In this document: one piece after another, positions 1-10,988 of the stretch
How positions within the stretch are numbered: the first letter of the stretch is position 1
Layout: the number at the start of each line of letters is the position of its first letter
Assembly: GCA_030762935.1 (NCBI GenBank)
Contig: CM060887.1
Coordinates: 7,866,501 to 7,930,500, forward strand
DNA length: 64,000 bases
Direction: 5' to 3'
Origin: Hymenopus coronatus
Lineage: Eukaryota; Arthropoda; Insecta; Mantodea; Hymenopodidae
Program-made: the position numbers and the translations under genes
Notes under the pieces: model-generated
Told to the model about the DNA's origin: nothing
The model's database searches: none
What the model saw: the letters and a program-made list of their open reading frames with translations, nothing else

Positions 1-547
1 ATTGTAGAGTTAGAAGCATGTTGGACGCTACTGGCAGGCACAGAATATGCGGACGCGATAGGTAAATTTCTACTTAAGGCAAAACAGCTCAGATTTAGGG
101 GCCTGATAATAAGGAAGAGTGGGCGAGGCGATAAGAAGAGATAAAAAGTGATTATAATGTTCTAGATATATTTTATCTCATCTTTTTTTACCATTGTTTT
201 GTTGTGGCGTTTGTATGTGTGTGTGTATATTTCTCTTAAGTGTATTGTCTACTATAATAGGGCACATTAGTGCGTTCAGAATACGGTTTATTCTGTGTTG
301 TAAATTTAAGTTGCTGTATTTGAATATCTTTGCTGTTTTTTTGTTTTTTCGTGTTCACTCTTTTCATTTATGGTTTGTTTGTTTTTAATATTACTTACTA
401 TTTTGTGTATTACAAAAGCACGTACGATCTATGGATCCGTGCGATTGATGAATATCAATGTATGCCTATTGGTATTTCAATAAATATACTTATTCATTCA
501 CACATACATACGTCATACACGCACACATGCATGCATAAAATAATTTG
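1..547. other. AT-rich stretch without a recognised gene
   Basis: No host exon is seen. The first 142 bases are open in frame 1 and end at a stop near 142; the short peptide could be the tail of a decayed retroelement, but I cannot assign it. The rest is T-rich with TG and CA runs (208-235, 500-530). Confidence 0.4.
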
Positions 548-770
548 ATATAACCTTGTGGTTTACCAAGAAACATGCGAGTCAGTTACGGAATTTAATG
601 CAGTTTAGACATGTTGCCATGGTAGCTCACTGGTGGAGCAACCGGCTAGAGAGCGGGAGATCAGTGGTTCGAATCTCGGCTTAACCATTGAATTTTTCAG
701 TCTGACTCTACTTTTCCAAGTCTTGTCCTACTCACTACTTGTGTGGGAAAAACAATTAAATTAACACTAT
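548..770 (+). repeat. tRNA-derived SINE, family S1
   Basis: A tRNA-like head is seen at about 613-690, with an A-box-like TAGCTCACTGG and a B-box GGTTCGAATCT. The body reads on through a CATTGAATTTTTCAG block to a short A-rich end. The preceding 60 bases and the head recur at 42928-43085, and the head plus body recur inverted at 42660-42850. This identifies a dispersed family, not a functional tRNA: the head cannot fold into a clean acceptor stem by eye. Confidence 0.7.
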
Positions 771-860
771 GTATGCAAAATGTTATGCTTGAATTTCAAA
801 TAGAATCGTATTTAATTAACTTTCGTCTGTTCTAAATCCGCCCCTTTTCTGCAGTTATTA

Positions 861-1144
861 ATTTCTCTACACGTACTATTTACTTAGTGTATAGAGAAGG
901 TATGTAATGCACCCAAAAAATCAATACTGAGATTTCACTGGAAATATATATTTTTGGACCTGCCGAATCTAAGAAAAAAAACATTTTTAGAAAAATGTCC
1001 GTGTGTCTGTGGGTGACAGCTCAAAAACGAAAAGACCGTTGAATACCAAACTTGATATTTAAGTTTGGTATCTTCCAAGGATGCGACATGAAAATGGCTC
1101 TAACGATTTTGATTAAAATATCGTATATTGAAGATATAAATCAA
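861..1144 (-). repeat. HIN element, truncated copy
   Basis: This begins with the hairpin end of the HIN family (TTTCTCTACACG, imperfect palindrome to about 898). It runs through the conserved AGATTTCACTGGAAATATA block and the block TCAAAAACGAAAAGACCGTTG. The rest is lost where SINE sequence begins near 1145, so only about a third of the element remains. Confidence 0.75.
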
Positions 1145-1388
1145 CAGGTGAATCTCGCTTAGTGTGAGTTACCCGAATAACGGCGGGTCTGGTGTGGCTC
1201 ACTTTAGAGATTGGGTTCCTTTCCAGGCGTGGGATTTGTGATGCAGCGCAGGGCGGGGGAAACCGGATAACCCGGAAAAAACCCGCCGCTGCGCCACTTT
1301 ATCCACCACAAATCCCACTTACGGTCGCCTGGGAGCGAACCCGGACTGGTGAGAGTCAAGTGATCTAACCACTCGGCCACGGCGTGTT
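1145..1388 (-). repeat. tRNA-derived SINE, family S3
   Basis: Read on the minus strand the head is GCCGTGGCCGAGTGGTTAGA (A box) followed by GGGTTCGCTCC (B box), near 1388-1330. The body includes a GC-rich CCCCCGCCCTGCGC block. Related copies lie at 7848-8192 and 12925-13108. The head resembles a tRNA with a long variable arm, but the copy is a SINE: the sequence continues well beyond a tRNA length. Confidence 0.7.
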
Positions 1389-1615
1389 ATTTATGGACGC
1401 GCTTTAACTGCTGTGGTTCTGAGCGTCCCATTCTATACTGGACATGAGAGATTACTTAATTTTACTCAGAGACCTCTTTATCAGGCTTGAGGTTCTTTTC
1501 CCGTCCGTAAATCTACGAGACGGCACCAACGGCTTTACTTCCATTCCTAGGTTTATTACGCCCGAAAAAATCCATCGTCCTCCGCCGGGTTAGACCTTGG
1601 GCACACTACGGAAGG
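1386..1615 (-). repeat. SINE-like repeat, family S2
   Basis: The block starting TTATTTATGGACGC and running through CGTCCCATTCTATACTGG, CAGAGACCTCTTTATCAGGCTTGAGG and TCCTCCGCCGGGTT is shared with 41700-41945, 47845-48140 and, reversed, 19700-19895. The best copy (47845-48140) ends in a tRNA-like head read on the minus strand, which fixes the orientation. Here the head is degraded. Confidence 0.7.
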
Positions 1616-1930
1616 CGACCAAAACAATTGAAAGCTATATTCGCAGTCACATGGCATCTGAAGCATAGCGTGATTATTTTCTGAGCGATAACAAAAGAAG
1701 TGAGACAGAATCATGAGACTTAATCATGAGATACCTGCCTACGTCACTCTCTTGCATAACTCTTTCAAAACATCGTTTTAGGTGATAAACTTACAAGTTG
1801 GAGTTGCAACTTCATTAACATAGATAGCTCAACATACGAGAGTTTGTAGCCTCAAATTATTGTTCTTCCGTTCCTCACTTGAACAGTGTGTCTCACGTCA
1901 ATGGGGCATTCTTTTGAACCACATTTTTGT

Positions 1931-2832
1931 AACAAAAACTGATGTGTACCATTCACACGACTTCCTCTACATCTCAGCAACAAATTATTGCTAAAAATCT
2001 TATTCTTATTTTTACTCCATGCTGAGCGAGGTAAACAATAGTAGAAATAGTCTTATTACTTATTTCCTTGTAAGTAGAAAGGAAGTAGGGAATACACTAG
2101 GCTAAATCGATAGTTACATCATTTAAAAGCTGGTTGTTATGTGATTGAAGTTCCATTTTTTGTATGACCAGGAGTTCACAAATTCCCGTATGAGAAAAGT
2201 ATAAGTACTTTAAAACTGAAACCAATAACAAGGAATATCTCAAAAACGGTCAACTCCACGAAAAAAAAAATGTATACCTATACCTAACATAAATTGTATG
2301 TTTTAACGAGCTCTACATTTTTTGTTAAGTAAGCTTTTGTCCATCTCTTACGGTTTACCGGTTATGCAACACTCCGCAAAAGTCATCCAGAATAAAGATG
2401 TCTTCCGAGGCTATTCTCAGAAAATTCGAGATGTACATTTTATTTGACATGCAAATACCTTTAATATACGTTATTTTAATCAAAATCGTTAGAGCCATTT
2501 TTTAGAAAATCAAACTTTTCGAAAAATGTTCCATGTAAAAGGTAGTTTGGGGTGGGGGGATTTTTCTCAAAACCCTCGTGTCGCATCCCTGGAAGATACT
2601 TAACTTAAATACCAAGTTTGGTATTTTACCTACTTTTCGTTTTTGAGTTATCGTGTTCATAGACACACGGACACACACACCCTGGCCTTTTTCTGAAAAT
2701 ACTTTTTTTGGATACCGGGGACCCTAAAAGATATATTTCCGGAGAAATCTCGGTATCGAATTTTTTGGTGGACTGCAATACCTTCTCTATACGCTATGTA
2801 CATAGTACATGTAAAGAAAGTAAAAAGAATAA
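1931..2832 (+). repeat. HIN element, full-length copy
   Basis: Starts with the family 5' end (CTGATGTGTACCATTCACACGACTT) and ends with the hairpin and GTAAAGAAAGTAAAAA. All internal blocks are present in order: CAACTCCACGAAAAAA, GAATAAAGATGTCTTCCGAGGC, AAATCAAACTTTTCG, the CACACGGACACACACAC tract and the GGAGAAATCTCGGTATCGAA block. There is no open frame of any length, so the element must depend on another for movement. Confidence 0.8.
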
Positions 2833-2839
2833 CCTTTTG

Positions 2840-2895
2840 TAAGAACGTATGTTTGCGGAACAGCTAGAAAAAGTCATGTGAATGGAACATACCAG
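2840..2895 (-). repeat. HIN element, 5'-end fragment only
   Basis: Contains only the distal end of a reversed copy (CAGCTAGAAAAAGTCATGTGAATGGAACATACCAG) and is immediately followed by another reversed copy, so ends of neighbouring copies abut. Confidence 0.6.
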
Positions 2896-3757
2896 CTTTT
2901 TACTTTCTCTTCACGTACTATGTACGTAGTGTATAGAGAAGGTATTGTAATGCACCCAAAATTCGATAGCGAGATTTCACCGGAAATATATGTTTTGAGA
3001 ACCCCTGAATCCAAAAATAGCATTTTTAGAAAAATGACCGTGTGTCTGTCTGTGTGTATGTTTGTGGGCAGCATAGCTCAAAAGCGAAAAGTCCGTTAAA
3101 AACCAAACTTGGTATTTAGGTTTGGTATCTTTCAAAGATGCGACAGGAAGATTTTGAAGAAAATCCCCCCACCCCAGCTACCATTTACATGGAACTTTTT
3201 TTGAAAATTTTGATTTTCACAAAAATGGCTCTAACGATATTGATTAAAAATCGCATATTAAAGACAAATAATATGAATTTCTTGAATTTTCTGGGAATAG
3301 CCTCTAAATACTACTTTATTCTGGACGAATTGTACGGTTTTATACAACTGGTAAACTGTAAGAGATAGACAAAAACTTACAAAAACTAGAGCACATTAAG
3401 ACATACAATGTATATTATATACTTTTTTTCGTGGAGTTGGTCCTTTTTGAGATATTCCTTGTTTTTGGTTTCAGCTTTGAAAAACTTAATTTTTCTCATA
3501 TAAGAATTTGTCAACTCGTGTCCGTACAAATAAAGTAACTTCAGTGACATAGCAACCAGCTTTTGGATATCACTTTAACCTATGATACTCCCTTATTTCG
3601 CTTCTACTTACAAAGCAGTAAGTAATAACACAATTTCTGCTAATTTTTTTTTTTTTTTTCGATTAGCAATCAATAAATTGAAGCATAAGCTTTTTAACAA
3701 TAATTTGTTGCAGAGATGTAGAGAAAGTCATGTGAATGGAAAACATCACATTTTTTA
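2896..3757 (-). repeat. HIN element, full-length reversed copy
   Basis: Opens with the hairpin (ACTTTCTCTTCACGTACTATG...) and closes with GCAGAGATGTAGAGAAAGTCATGTGAATGG. An interrupted T-run lies near 3645-3659. The long apparent reading frames here are not conserved between copies and reflect low stop density only. Confidence 0.8.
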
Positions 3758-4320
3758 AAATGTTTTTGATTGCTAGAGAAGCATCAATGCTTTCTTGGAA
3801 CGCAAACTTACACCATTTCCGTCAATAGGTAAGAAGAGACTAATGATGTACACACGCAAGAACACGCCCCGGAAATCCCACAAAAACTAAGTAAACATGT
3901 AACAAAACTAACAAAAGGCTGAGGTGTAGCGGTAGCACATAACTTGTTATGTCAGCTAATGTCTGTTGACAGTAATTACATACATGTTGTGGACGTGCAT
4001 GCGGAACATTACTATTACATAAAAACGCGAACGAACGCCGTAAGGAGATCATGCAACACCATTCATAGATATCCCGACCTTCATTACCTACTGTATTCAA
4101 GGTAACATGGATATCAATGTCACGCGCAATTTGTAAACTCTATAAAAACGAACATTAACATTCAATTACAGAAATGCACGGATAATAAATGTAGGTTCAC
4201 AGTAATGAGAACAGAAATGAGAGCGACAGAGTTAAAATAAATGCAATGTATGTGCACAATAAGGGGCTTCGAAGCCTCGGCATCAAATTTCGGACTAGTT
4301 CATCTATAAGCTATAAAGCC
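3758..4320. other. Unassigned spacer
   Basis: No exon, repeat family or transposon terminus that I recognise. An 86-codon frame on the minus strand is not similar to anything I know. Confidence 0.4.
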
Positions 4321-5790
4321 ACATTCACAATGAGATGCAAGCGCAAACGTAACGTAAGCGCAAGACCTTGCACTCGTTATTTAATGTAAGCATTCACAAG
4401 ACGCTACGTAATGCATTGCAATGCAAGAGTTTGCAAACTCCAAACTTTATCCTTGCGTTACATGCAAAGAGAGCAAATTTCCTTCTTTTCTCTATGCTTT
4501 GGTCTGTGAATTCAACAACAGACGATCACACTGCAAGATTTTACTCGGCCTGCTGTATATGCATGCTCTTCTATTGGGCCGTGCAGTGCAGCGCCATCTC
4601 TACTTCTTTCAAGAGGTTATGACAATCTCCTTGCGAATCTCCATTTGATTAAATGAATGTAACTATCATTTGCGTAGATTTCTTGGTTATCATAAATCGA
4701 AGGCGCAGAGAGATAATTCTTGATTCATTAAATGTATAGCTTTATCACTTTCTGCAGTCTGTTTGTACTATTTTCAATTTGCTCATTCAATAGTTTAAAA
4801 TGAGCAAATATTGTAACGTCACTAATGCGAGCGTCAGTTGTTAGTATGTAATTTTATAACCTATTTATTTGTAATAGATTGAGTGAATGTTCTTATATGG
4901 TATTGTTGGTTACGTTACTGAATTTGAAATGAGCAGAACGCTTGGAAGATATCCGCTTGTACGCAATTTACAGATCTAGAAACGCGAGCCAACTTCTTGC
5001 GTTACGCTTAGACTGCTTTCAGAATGATCGTCCCTCGCGCTACGTTACGTCTGCGCTTGTATCTCGTGAATGTAACTTAACGTATGAAGTTGGCAGGGAT
5101 TTCTAGATTTGTATATTATTACATTCTGATATCATCCAATCAATCTCCAAGTTTTAAATTGAATAACATAAATCCACTAACTTTTTTTATGAATGAATAA
5201 AAAGGTAAACACATTACATACATACAATGCGTGGCAGGGATCTCACAATTGTTTAACCACAATATTGAAAATAAAGTATGGAGACGGCAGAAAGTGATAA
5301 GTGCTCTCTCTGTATATATTATCTCTTTGCGCCGTGCGATTTGTGAGAGTCAAGATATCTAGACGTAGATGGTAGATAAAACCATTAAATCAAAGGAGCA
5401 TTTGCAAGGAGATTGCCATAACCTCTTGAGGAAAATGAGAGATGCCGCGGGCATTGGTCGATTGACCAACATGGCTGCGCATGCGTAGGCAGACAGAATG
5501 ATCGCGATTGTGCATTTCGCATTGGAAAGAAGAGCCGATTTTCAGAAACTCCAGTTTACCCCTTATTTCGATCCAGTTTATTTACACACACACTTAATCT
5601 AACCTAAGGTAATCTAACCTCGACGAAATCTCGAAACCTGTCGCCATAATGCCTCACTAACCAATAGGAAAGGTTTAGTCTAAAACTGAACCAGAATCTG
5701 CAATCTCACGCGCACACAGTTAAATGTATGTACAGTGGGCGCTGTAAAATCTCGCAGTGCGATCGTCTGTTATTGCACAGCAGGAAGACA
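4321..5790. repeat. Long imperfect palindrome (fold-back element)
   Basis: Arms pair around a centre near 5040. Matched inverted segments are 4507-4545 with 5745-5787, 4590-4650 with 5383-5450, 4690-4780 with 5255-5345, and 4920-5010 with 5072-5165. A further block, 4321-4365 (ATTCACAATGAGATGCAAGC), is an inverted copy of the centre at 5030-5075. The right arm carries an extra ~285 bases at 5451-5740. No transposase frame is seen. It may be a fold-back transposon or an inverted duplication of a MITE. Confidence 0.6.
5451..5664. repeat. Dispersed repeat inserted in palindrome arm
   Basis: Begins GCATTGGTCGATTGACCAAC and is repeated, diverged, at 27773-27970. It contains a TAACCTAAGGTAATCTAACCTC tract and the block CGAAATCTCGAAACCT. 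It lies exactly where the right arm of the surrounding palindrome has extra sequence, so it was probably inserted there. No coding potential is seen. Confidence 0.6.
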
Positions 5791-6054
5791 GAAAGAAGGA
5801 AGACAGAATTCTTGATCTGTTCTTTATCTATGCACACAACAATATCTGATGTGTTACACTCACATGACTTTCTCTAGGTGCTCCACAAACAAACCTCTTA
5901 CAAAAGATTATTCTTCTTTCTACCAACGCTAATCGAGATAAAAATTAACTGAATGTTCGTATTACTTAGTTCCTTATAAGCAGAAGGGAACTAAGGGAAT
6001 GCACTAGGCTAAAGTAATATTCAAATGTTTTAAAAACTGTCGTTTTGCGATTCG

Positions 6055-6096
<42 letters not shown>
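6055..6096 (+). repeat. Poly-T run
   Basis: An almost unbroken T tract of about 40 bases. It is the A-tail, read on this strand, of the minus-strand SINE that follows. Confidence 0.8.
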
Positions 6097-6098
<2 letters not shown>

Positions 6099-6345
6099 CT
6101 TAACGTTCGTTAACCTGATTGGTCATATCGGACGATGAATGAAACGAGTGAAATGATGCTCAAATAATCTCGAGATCCATGGAGCTCAAAGTTACTCGAA
6201 ATTCGTCTTCTCAGGATAAGGGAAAACCCCGAAAAAGAAAACCTTATCGGGGTAACTCACCTTAAGCGAGATTCGAACTCACGACCTGTTGAACATAAGG
6301 CAGACACGCTACCACCACACTACCCAAGCGGGCGCTTCTTTACTT
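6097..6345 (-). repeat. tRNA-derived SINE, family S6
   Basis: On the minus strand the head reads GCTTGGGTAGTGTGGTGGTAGC and GTGAGTTCGAATC (A and B boxes). The body carries the GGGAAAACCCCGAAAAAGAAAA block, and the tail is the adjoining poly-T/A run. A diverged copy lies at 56335-56530. It has inserted into a HIN element. Confidence 0.75.
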
Positions 6346-6952
6346 ATCCAGGAGCAGGAGGGGGAAATGGACACTTCCTGTCTGAGAAAAGTATAAGTCC
6401 TTTACAATTGAAACCAATAACAAGGAATATCTCGGAAACGCAAAAGACATAAATTGTGTGTTTTGAAGAGGTCTACATTTTTTGTGCAGTAAGTTTTTGT
6501 ATATCTCTTACGGTTTAGCAGTTAAGACAATTTCGGCAAAATTCATCTAGAGTAAAGAGGTCTTCAGAGGCTATGCCCAGAAAATTCAAGATAAACATTT
6601 TATTTGGGATGTAAATGTCTTTAATATACGGTATTTTAATCGAAATCGTTAGAGCCCTTTTTGAGAAAATCAAAATGTTCGAAAAATTTTCCATGTAAAG
6701 GGTAGGTTGTGGTGTGGGGATTTTCATGAAAATCTTCGTGTCGCATCCTTGAAAAATGCTAATGTTTTTGAGCTATGCTGTCCACAGACACATACACACA
6801 GACACACCCGGACTTTTTTCTAAAAATTCTTTATTCTGACTCAGGGGACCCCAAAACGTATATTTCCGGTGAAATCTCGGCATCGAATTTTTGGGTGAAA
6901 AACAATACCTTCTCTATCCACTATGTACATGCGGGCTAGAGAAAGTAACAAG

Positions 6953-7847
6953 GATTCATTTTTGGTGTTTGTCAACTCTTATGTTGCATTAGTGTAACGT
7001 GTTGCGTGTGTCTATGTGAATGCTTACATTGAATAACATGGGTGTAAAGTGTTGGGCTTATGCTGCGTCTTCCCTTACCGCTCATTCACTATCGTTTCGA
7101 AACAGTGTGTGTTACACCACATAAAGGATTTTAATGCGAAATGTTATGAGCAGCAATAAATACGACTCTATCTTATCTTTCAGAACACCAATTAATGTTG
7201 CGCATGTGAGACTTTTTGTTTTTAACTACAAAGTTGTTGAATTAAAAATATGTTTTATATGTATTTAACTCAATTTTCAAGAATTTTTTTTAGTATTTTT
7301 TATGTTCTTGAAAATAATCTCTTATAAGCGATAAATGAGAAATATCTATTTTGTATGTTTTGCATAGAAAAATGTGCATTTATTTCACGTTACAAAAATA
7401 AAACTAATTTAATTTTGCGCCTTCATATTATGAGACTAGGAGATGCGAAATTATGTTTAGAATTTCAACGAAAAGAAGTTAGCAGTTAACTGAAATATGG
7501 CATAAGCAAGACAAGTTTTTTCCCCTGAAAACTGCATTTTGGTAACTAGACGAACATTAAAATTTCTATCTAAAAAAAAAAAAAACCAACAAAAACTGTA
7601 GTTCACCTTTGTTTTATGCCGAATTAACTTGCTGAGAACTAAATGTGAAATATTAGAGTGGTGATTTTAAAAACAGGGTGCACTTTGTCGTTAATGGACT
7701 CTATTATGAAAAAAAAAAAAAAAAAAAAAAACTGGTGATGTAATAAAAATAAAACTTGAAATAATTTCTTTGAACCTTCAAGGCTAGTTACAACTATCGG
7801 TGATTTAAATAGTGTAATAGCAGCATTTATCCAACTAAATGTTTTTA
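6953..7847. other. AT-rich spacer with homopolymer runs
   Basis: No exon or named repeat is seen. A-runs occur near 7571 and 7709-7730. Confidence 0.4.
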
Positions 7848-8192
7848 TTTCGTTTCGTAGTCGTCTTACACTCCCCGTGTTTAGGATTTACTAGAGGTCA
7901 GAAGCCTGTCGGGAAACCACAGAATGGAGAACCTGGAACATGTGGTGGGCCCATAGCCAGGCATCTGCGTGAGGAAGTCGATGATATGAAATGCAAGCAA
8001 AATGGATGATAGGAAAGGTGATGATGGAGCAATTAGTGAAATGAATGGCGGGGGAAACCGTAGGACCCGGAGTAGCAGTAGGTCGTGTTTACCCGTCTCT
8101 GCGCCGCTTTGTCCACCAGAAATCTCATATGCTGTCGCTTGGGATTGAACCCGGGCCGTCTAGAAGTGGTCTAACCACTTGGCCACGGCACC
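7848..8192 (-). repeat. tRNA-derived SINE, family S3
   Basis: The minus-strand head is GGTGCCGTGGCCAAGTGGTTAG and CCGGGTTCAATCC, near 8192-8140. The far end is TTTCGTTTCGTAGTCGTCTTACACTCCCCGTGTTTAGG, shared with 12925-12965. This is the longest copy of the family in the window. Confidence 0.75.
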
Positions 8193-8423
8193 ATTCAGCT
8201 TTTATTTAATTATAATTTATTAATTCTGATTTGTTACTTTGTGTCATAGTTGAACAGCTAAGCCATGATGACAAGTTAGATGCAGTTGGCATTGTAAGTA
8301 GAAAGCTTTTCTGTGAAAAGCACCTTCAATGTCTTTGGCTAGCGATATCAAAATGTGACAGCGAGAGTAGCTTTTCTATGTATAATTTAGTTGTAGCAGA
8401 CAGAGGGACAGTTATAAACATCT

Positions 8424-8543
8424 TTCTGTTCCATTCACATGACTTTCTCTGCATCTCTGCAACAAATTATTGTTCCATGATAATCGAGATAAACATTACC
8501 AGTAATTGTCTTAATTACTTGTAAGTAGAAGGGGAAAATCTAA
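8424..8543 (+). repeat. HIN element, 5' fragment
   Basis: Carries TTCCATTCACATGACTTTCTC and the next ~100 bases of the family, then stops where a second copy starts, so two copies sit head to tail with the first truncated. Confidence 0.6.
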
Positions 8544-9216
8544 CCTGTTCCCTCCACATGATGTCCTCTAGCTTTTCGGTAAACAAACCTTCTATTTAAA
8601 GCATTACTCTGTTATCTAGAGCATGCTAATCAAGATAAACATAAGCAGAATTGAGTCTTATTAGTAGCTTCCATGTAAGTAGAAGGGAAATAAGAAAATG
8701 CACGAGCTGAAATTATAGTATCGTCCTTTAAAAGCCGGTCACTATGTGAAACAATTGAATTTGTTTGCCAGGAATAAACAGACGAGAAACGAGAAGAAAG
8801 ATGTCTTCCCGTTTGAGAAAAGTTTAAGTGGCCAAAAATACGGAATGTATATGACATAAAATGATATCTACATTTTTTGTGAAGTATGGTTTGTATAGCT
8901 CTTACTGTTTATCAGTTATACAAAAGTCATCCAGAATGAAGAGGTCTTCAGAGGCTATTCCCAGTATATCCAAGATATTCGTTGGAATAACAATATGTTA
9001 AACATTAGGTATTTTAATCAAAATCGTTAAGAGCAATTTTTGAGAAAATGAAAATTGGGGGTGTTTCTTGATAATCTTTGTGTCGCATCCTTGGAAGGTA
9101 CCAAACTTAAATACTAAAGTATTCTGAAAATGCTTTTTTAGGATTCAGCAGGTTTCAAAACAAATATTTCCGGTGAAATCTCGGTACACTATGTACATAG
9201 TACGCGTAGAGAAAGT
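8544..9216 (+). repeat. HIN element with intact 3' hairpin
   Basis: Starts at CTGTTCCCTCCACATGATGTCC and ends at ATGTACATAGTACGCGTAGAGAAAGTG. A block in the CA-rich zone is missing. It is the first unit of the tandem 3'-end array that follows. Confidence 0.7.
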
Positions 9217-9716
9217 GAAACTGCCTTTTTGGATTCCGGGGTCTCAAAACATATATTTATGGTGAAATCTCAGTATAGAATTTTTGGGTACAATACAATA
9301 CCTTCTCTATACACTATGTACATAGCACGTGTAGAGAAAATAAAGCTTTTTTGGATTCAGGGGTCTCTAAACATATATTTCCGGTGAAATCTCGGTATAG
9401 AATTTTTGGGTACAATACACTTCCTTCTCTATTCACTATGTACTAGTACATGTATAGAAAGTAATATTTTTGTGTTCAGGGGGTCTCAAAACATATATTT
9501 CCGGTGAAATCTCCGAATCGAATTGTTGGTGCATTACCGTACCTTCTCTATACATTATGTATATAGTACTTACGTGTAGAGAAAGTAAAAATGTTTTTTT
9601 TTTAACTCAGGGCACCCCAAAACATATATTTCCGGTGAAATCTCGGTATGGAATTTTGGGTACATGCAATACCTTCTCTTTACACTATGTACATAGTACG
9701 TGTAGAGAAAGTAAAA
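9217..9716 (+). repeat. Tandem array of HIN 3' ends, four units
   Basis: Four successive units of about 121-129 bases (9217-9342, 9343-9463, 9464-9587, 9588-9716). Each contains only the last part of the element: a CAAAACATATATTTCCGGTGAAATC-type block, then TTCTCTATACACTATG, the hairpin and TAGAGAAAGT. Together with the parent copy there are five consecutive 3' termini. Units differ by many substitutions, so the array is not a recent slip or assembly stutter. Confidence 0.85.
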
Positions 9717-10109
9717 CTGTATGTCTAGTGTTTGTGGTTGAGTAGAGAAGGACTTTGACACGCCTGCATAGGGTGACTTCGCGCAGTGACATGCGGTCAG
9801 AGTGTGTTTCCCAGAGGTCATCTTGATGTTATCATCAGTTCTGCCGCACACCTCTGATACCAGTTCAAAGGTTTCCATCTCCACACAGATAATAAATCAC
9901 TGCCAATATATCGCCTGATGTTCAGTCGGAACATGCGAGAAACACTTGTTCATTTATAGTTTGTTGCTGGGGACAAATTCCCCACATAAAATACAGAAGC
10001 TCTGCTACAGTTGTTAAATTACCTCACAATACCAAAACAGTCCTCAGCAGGTTGCGCATCGGCCACTTCAACCTCAGCCATGACTGTCTGATGAAGAAAA
10101 CCAAATTGT
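9717..10109. other. Unassigned spacer
   Basis: No exon, SINE head or element terminus that I can identify. Confidence 0.35.
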
Positions 10110-10469
10110 GTTTTAACGTGCTCTACATTTTTTGTGTGGTGAGTTTTTGTCCATCTCTTACGGTTTAGCAGCTATGCAAAATTCCGTAAAATTCATCCAG
10201 AATAAAGTAGTCTTCAAAGGCTATTCCCAGAAAATTCAAGATATACATTTTATTTGTCAGGTAAATATCTTTAATATACGATAATTTAATCAAAATCGTT
10301 AGACCCATTTTTGAGAAAATCAAAATTTTCGAAAAAAAAGTTTCATGTAAACGTTGTTTGGGGTGGGGGTTTCTTGAAAATCTTCGTGTCACATCCTTGG
10401 AAGAAACCAAACTTAAATACCAAGTTTGGTATTCAACGGTCTTTTCGTTACTGAGCTATGCAGTCCACT

Positions 10470-10500
<31 letters not shown>

Positions 10501-10650
10501 ACACGGACATTTTTCTAAAAATATGCTGTTGTTTTTTATTCAGGGGGTCCCAAAACATATATTTCCGATGAAATCTCGGTATCGAATTTTTGGGTGCATA
10601 ACAATATCTTCTCTATACACTATGTACATAGTGTGCGTAGAGAAAGTAAA
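10110..10650 (+). repeat. HIN element, 5'-truncated copy
   Basis: Begins inside the element at GTGTTTTAACGTGCTC and runs to the hairpin and GTGCGTAGAGAAAGTAAA. It contains a pure (CA)n run at about 10470-10495 in the usual CA-rich position. Confidence 0.75.
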
Positions 10651-10660
10651 AAAAAAAAAT

Positions 10661-10980
10661 AGAGTGAAATAAGGGAGTGCATTAGACTAAAGCAACAGTC
10701 AAAACTTTTAAAAGCTAGTTGCTATGTGAAACAATTGAAATTTGGTTCTCTTTGCTTGCTCAGGAGTAGAAGAAACGAGAGCCGAAAGAAGAATGACTTC
10801 CCGTTTGAGAAAGTTTTTAAGTAGATTAAAACTGAAACCAATAACAAGAAATATCTCGGAATCGGTTAATTCAACAAAAAACGTATACATCATTACTTGT
10901 GTGTTTTAACGAGATCTACATTTTTTTTGTATGATAAGTTTTTGTCTATCTCTTATGGTTTACCAGTTATACAAAAGTTA
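10661..10980 (+). repeat. HIN element, internal fragment
   Basis: Contains the 5'-middle third (AGTGAAATAAGGGAGTGCATTAG to CAGTTATACAAAAGTTATAC) without either terminus. A complete copy follows directly. Confidence 0.65.
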
Positions 10981-10988
10981 TACAAAAA

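Larger units (their letters stand above)
5838..6952 (+). repeat. HIN element split by a SINE
   Basis: Starts GATGTGTTACACTCACATGACTTTCTCTAGG and ends at a degenerate hairpin and GGCTAGAGAAAGTAAC. About 290 bases (poly-T 6055-6096 and the SINE 6097-6345) interrupt the middle; the flanks resume the HIN consensus at GACACTTCCTGTCTGAGAAAAG. Confidence 0.7.

Noticed and set aside
5590..5630. Telomere-like TAACCTAA run
   Set aside because: Only a few irregular units; part of a dispersed repeat, not an (AACCT)n array.
9217..9716. CRISPR-like direct repeats
   Set aside because: The units are contiguous, diverged 3' ends of the HIN element with no unique spacers; the window is eukaryotic.
10358..10672. 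104-codon frame with a His-Thr repeat
   Set aside because: The repeat is translated (CA)n inside a HIN element, not a protein gene.
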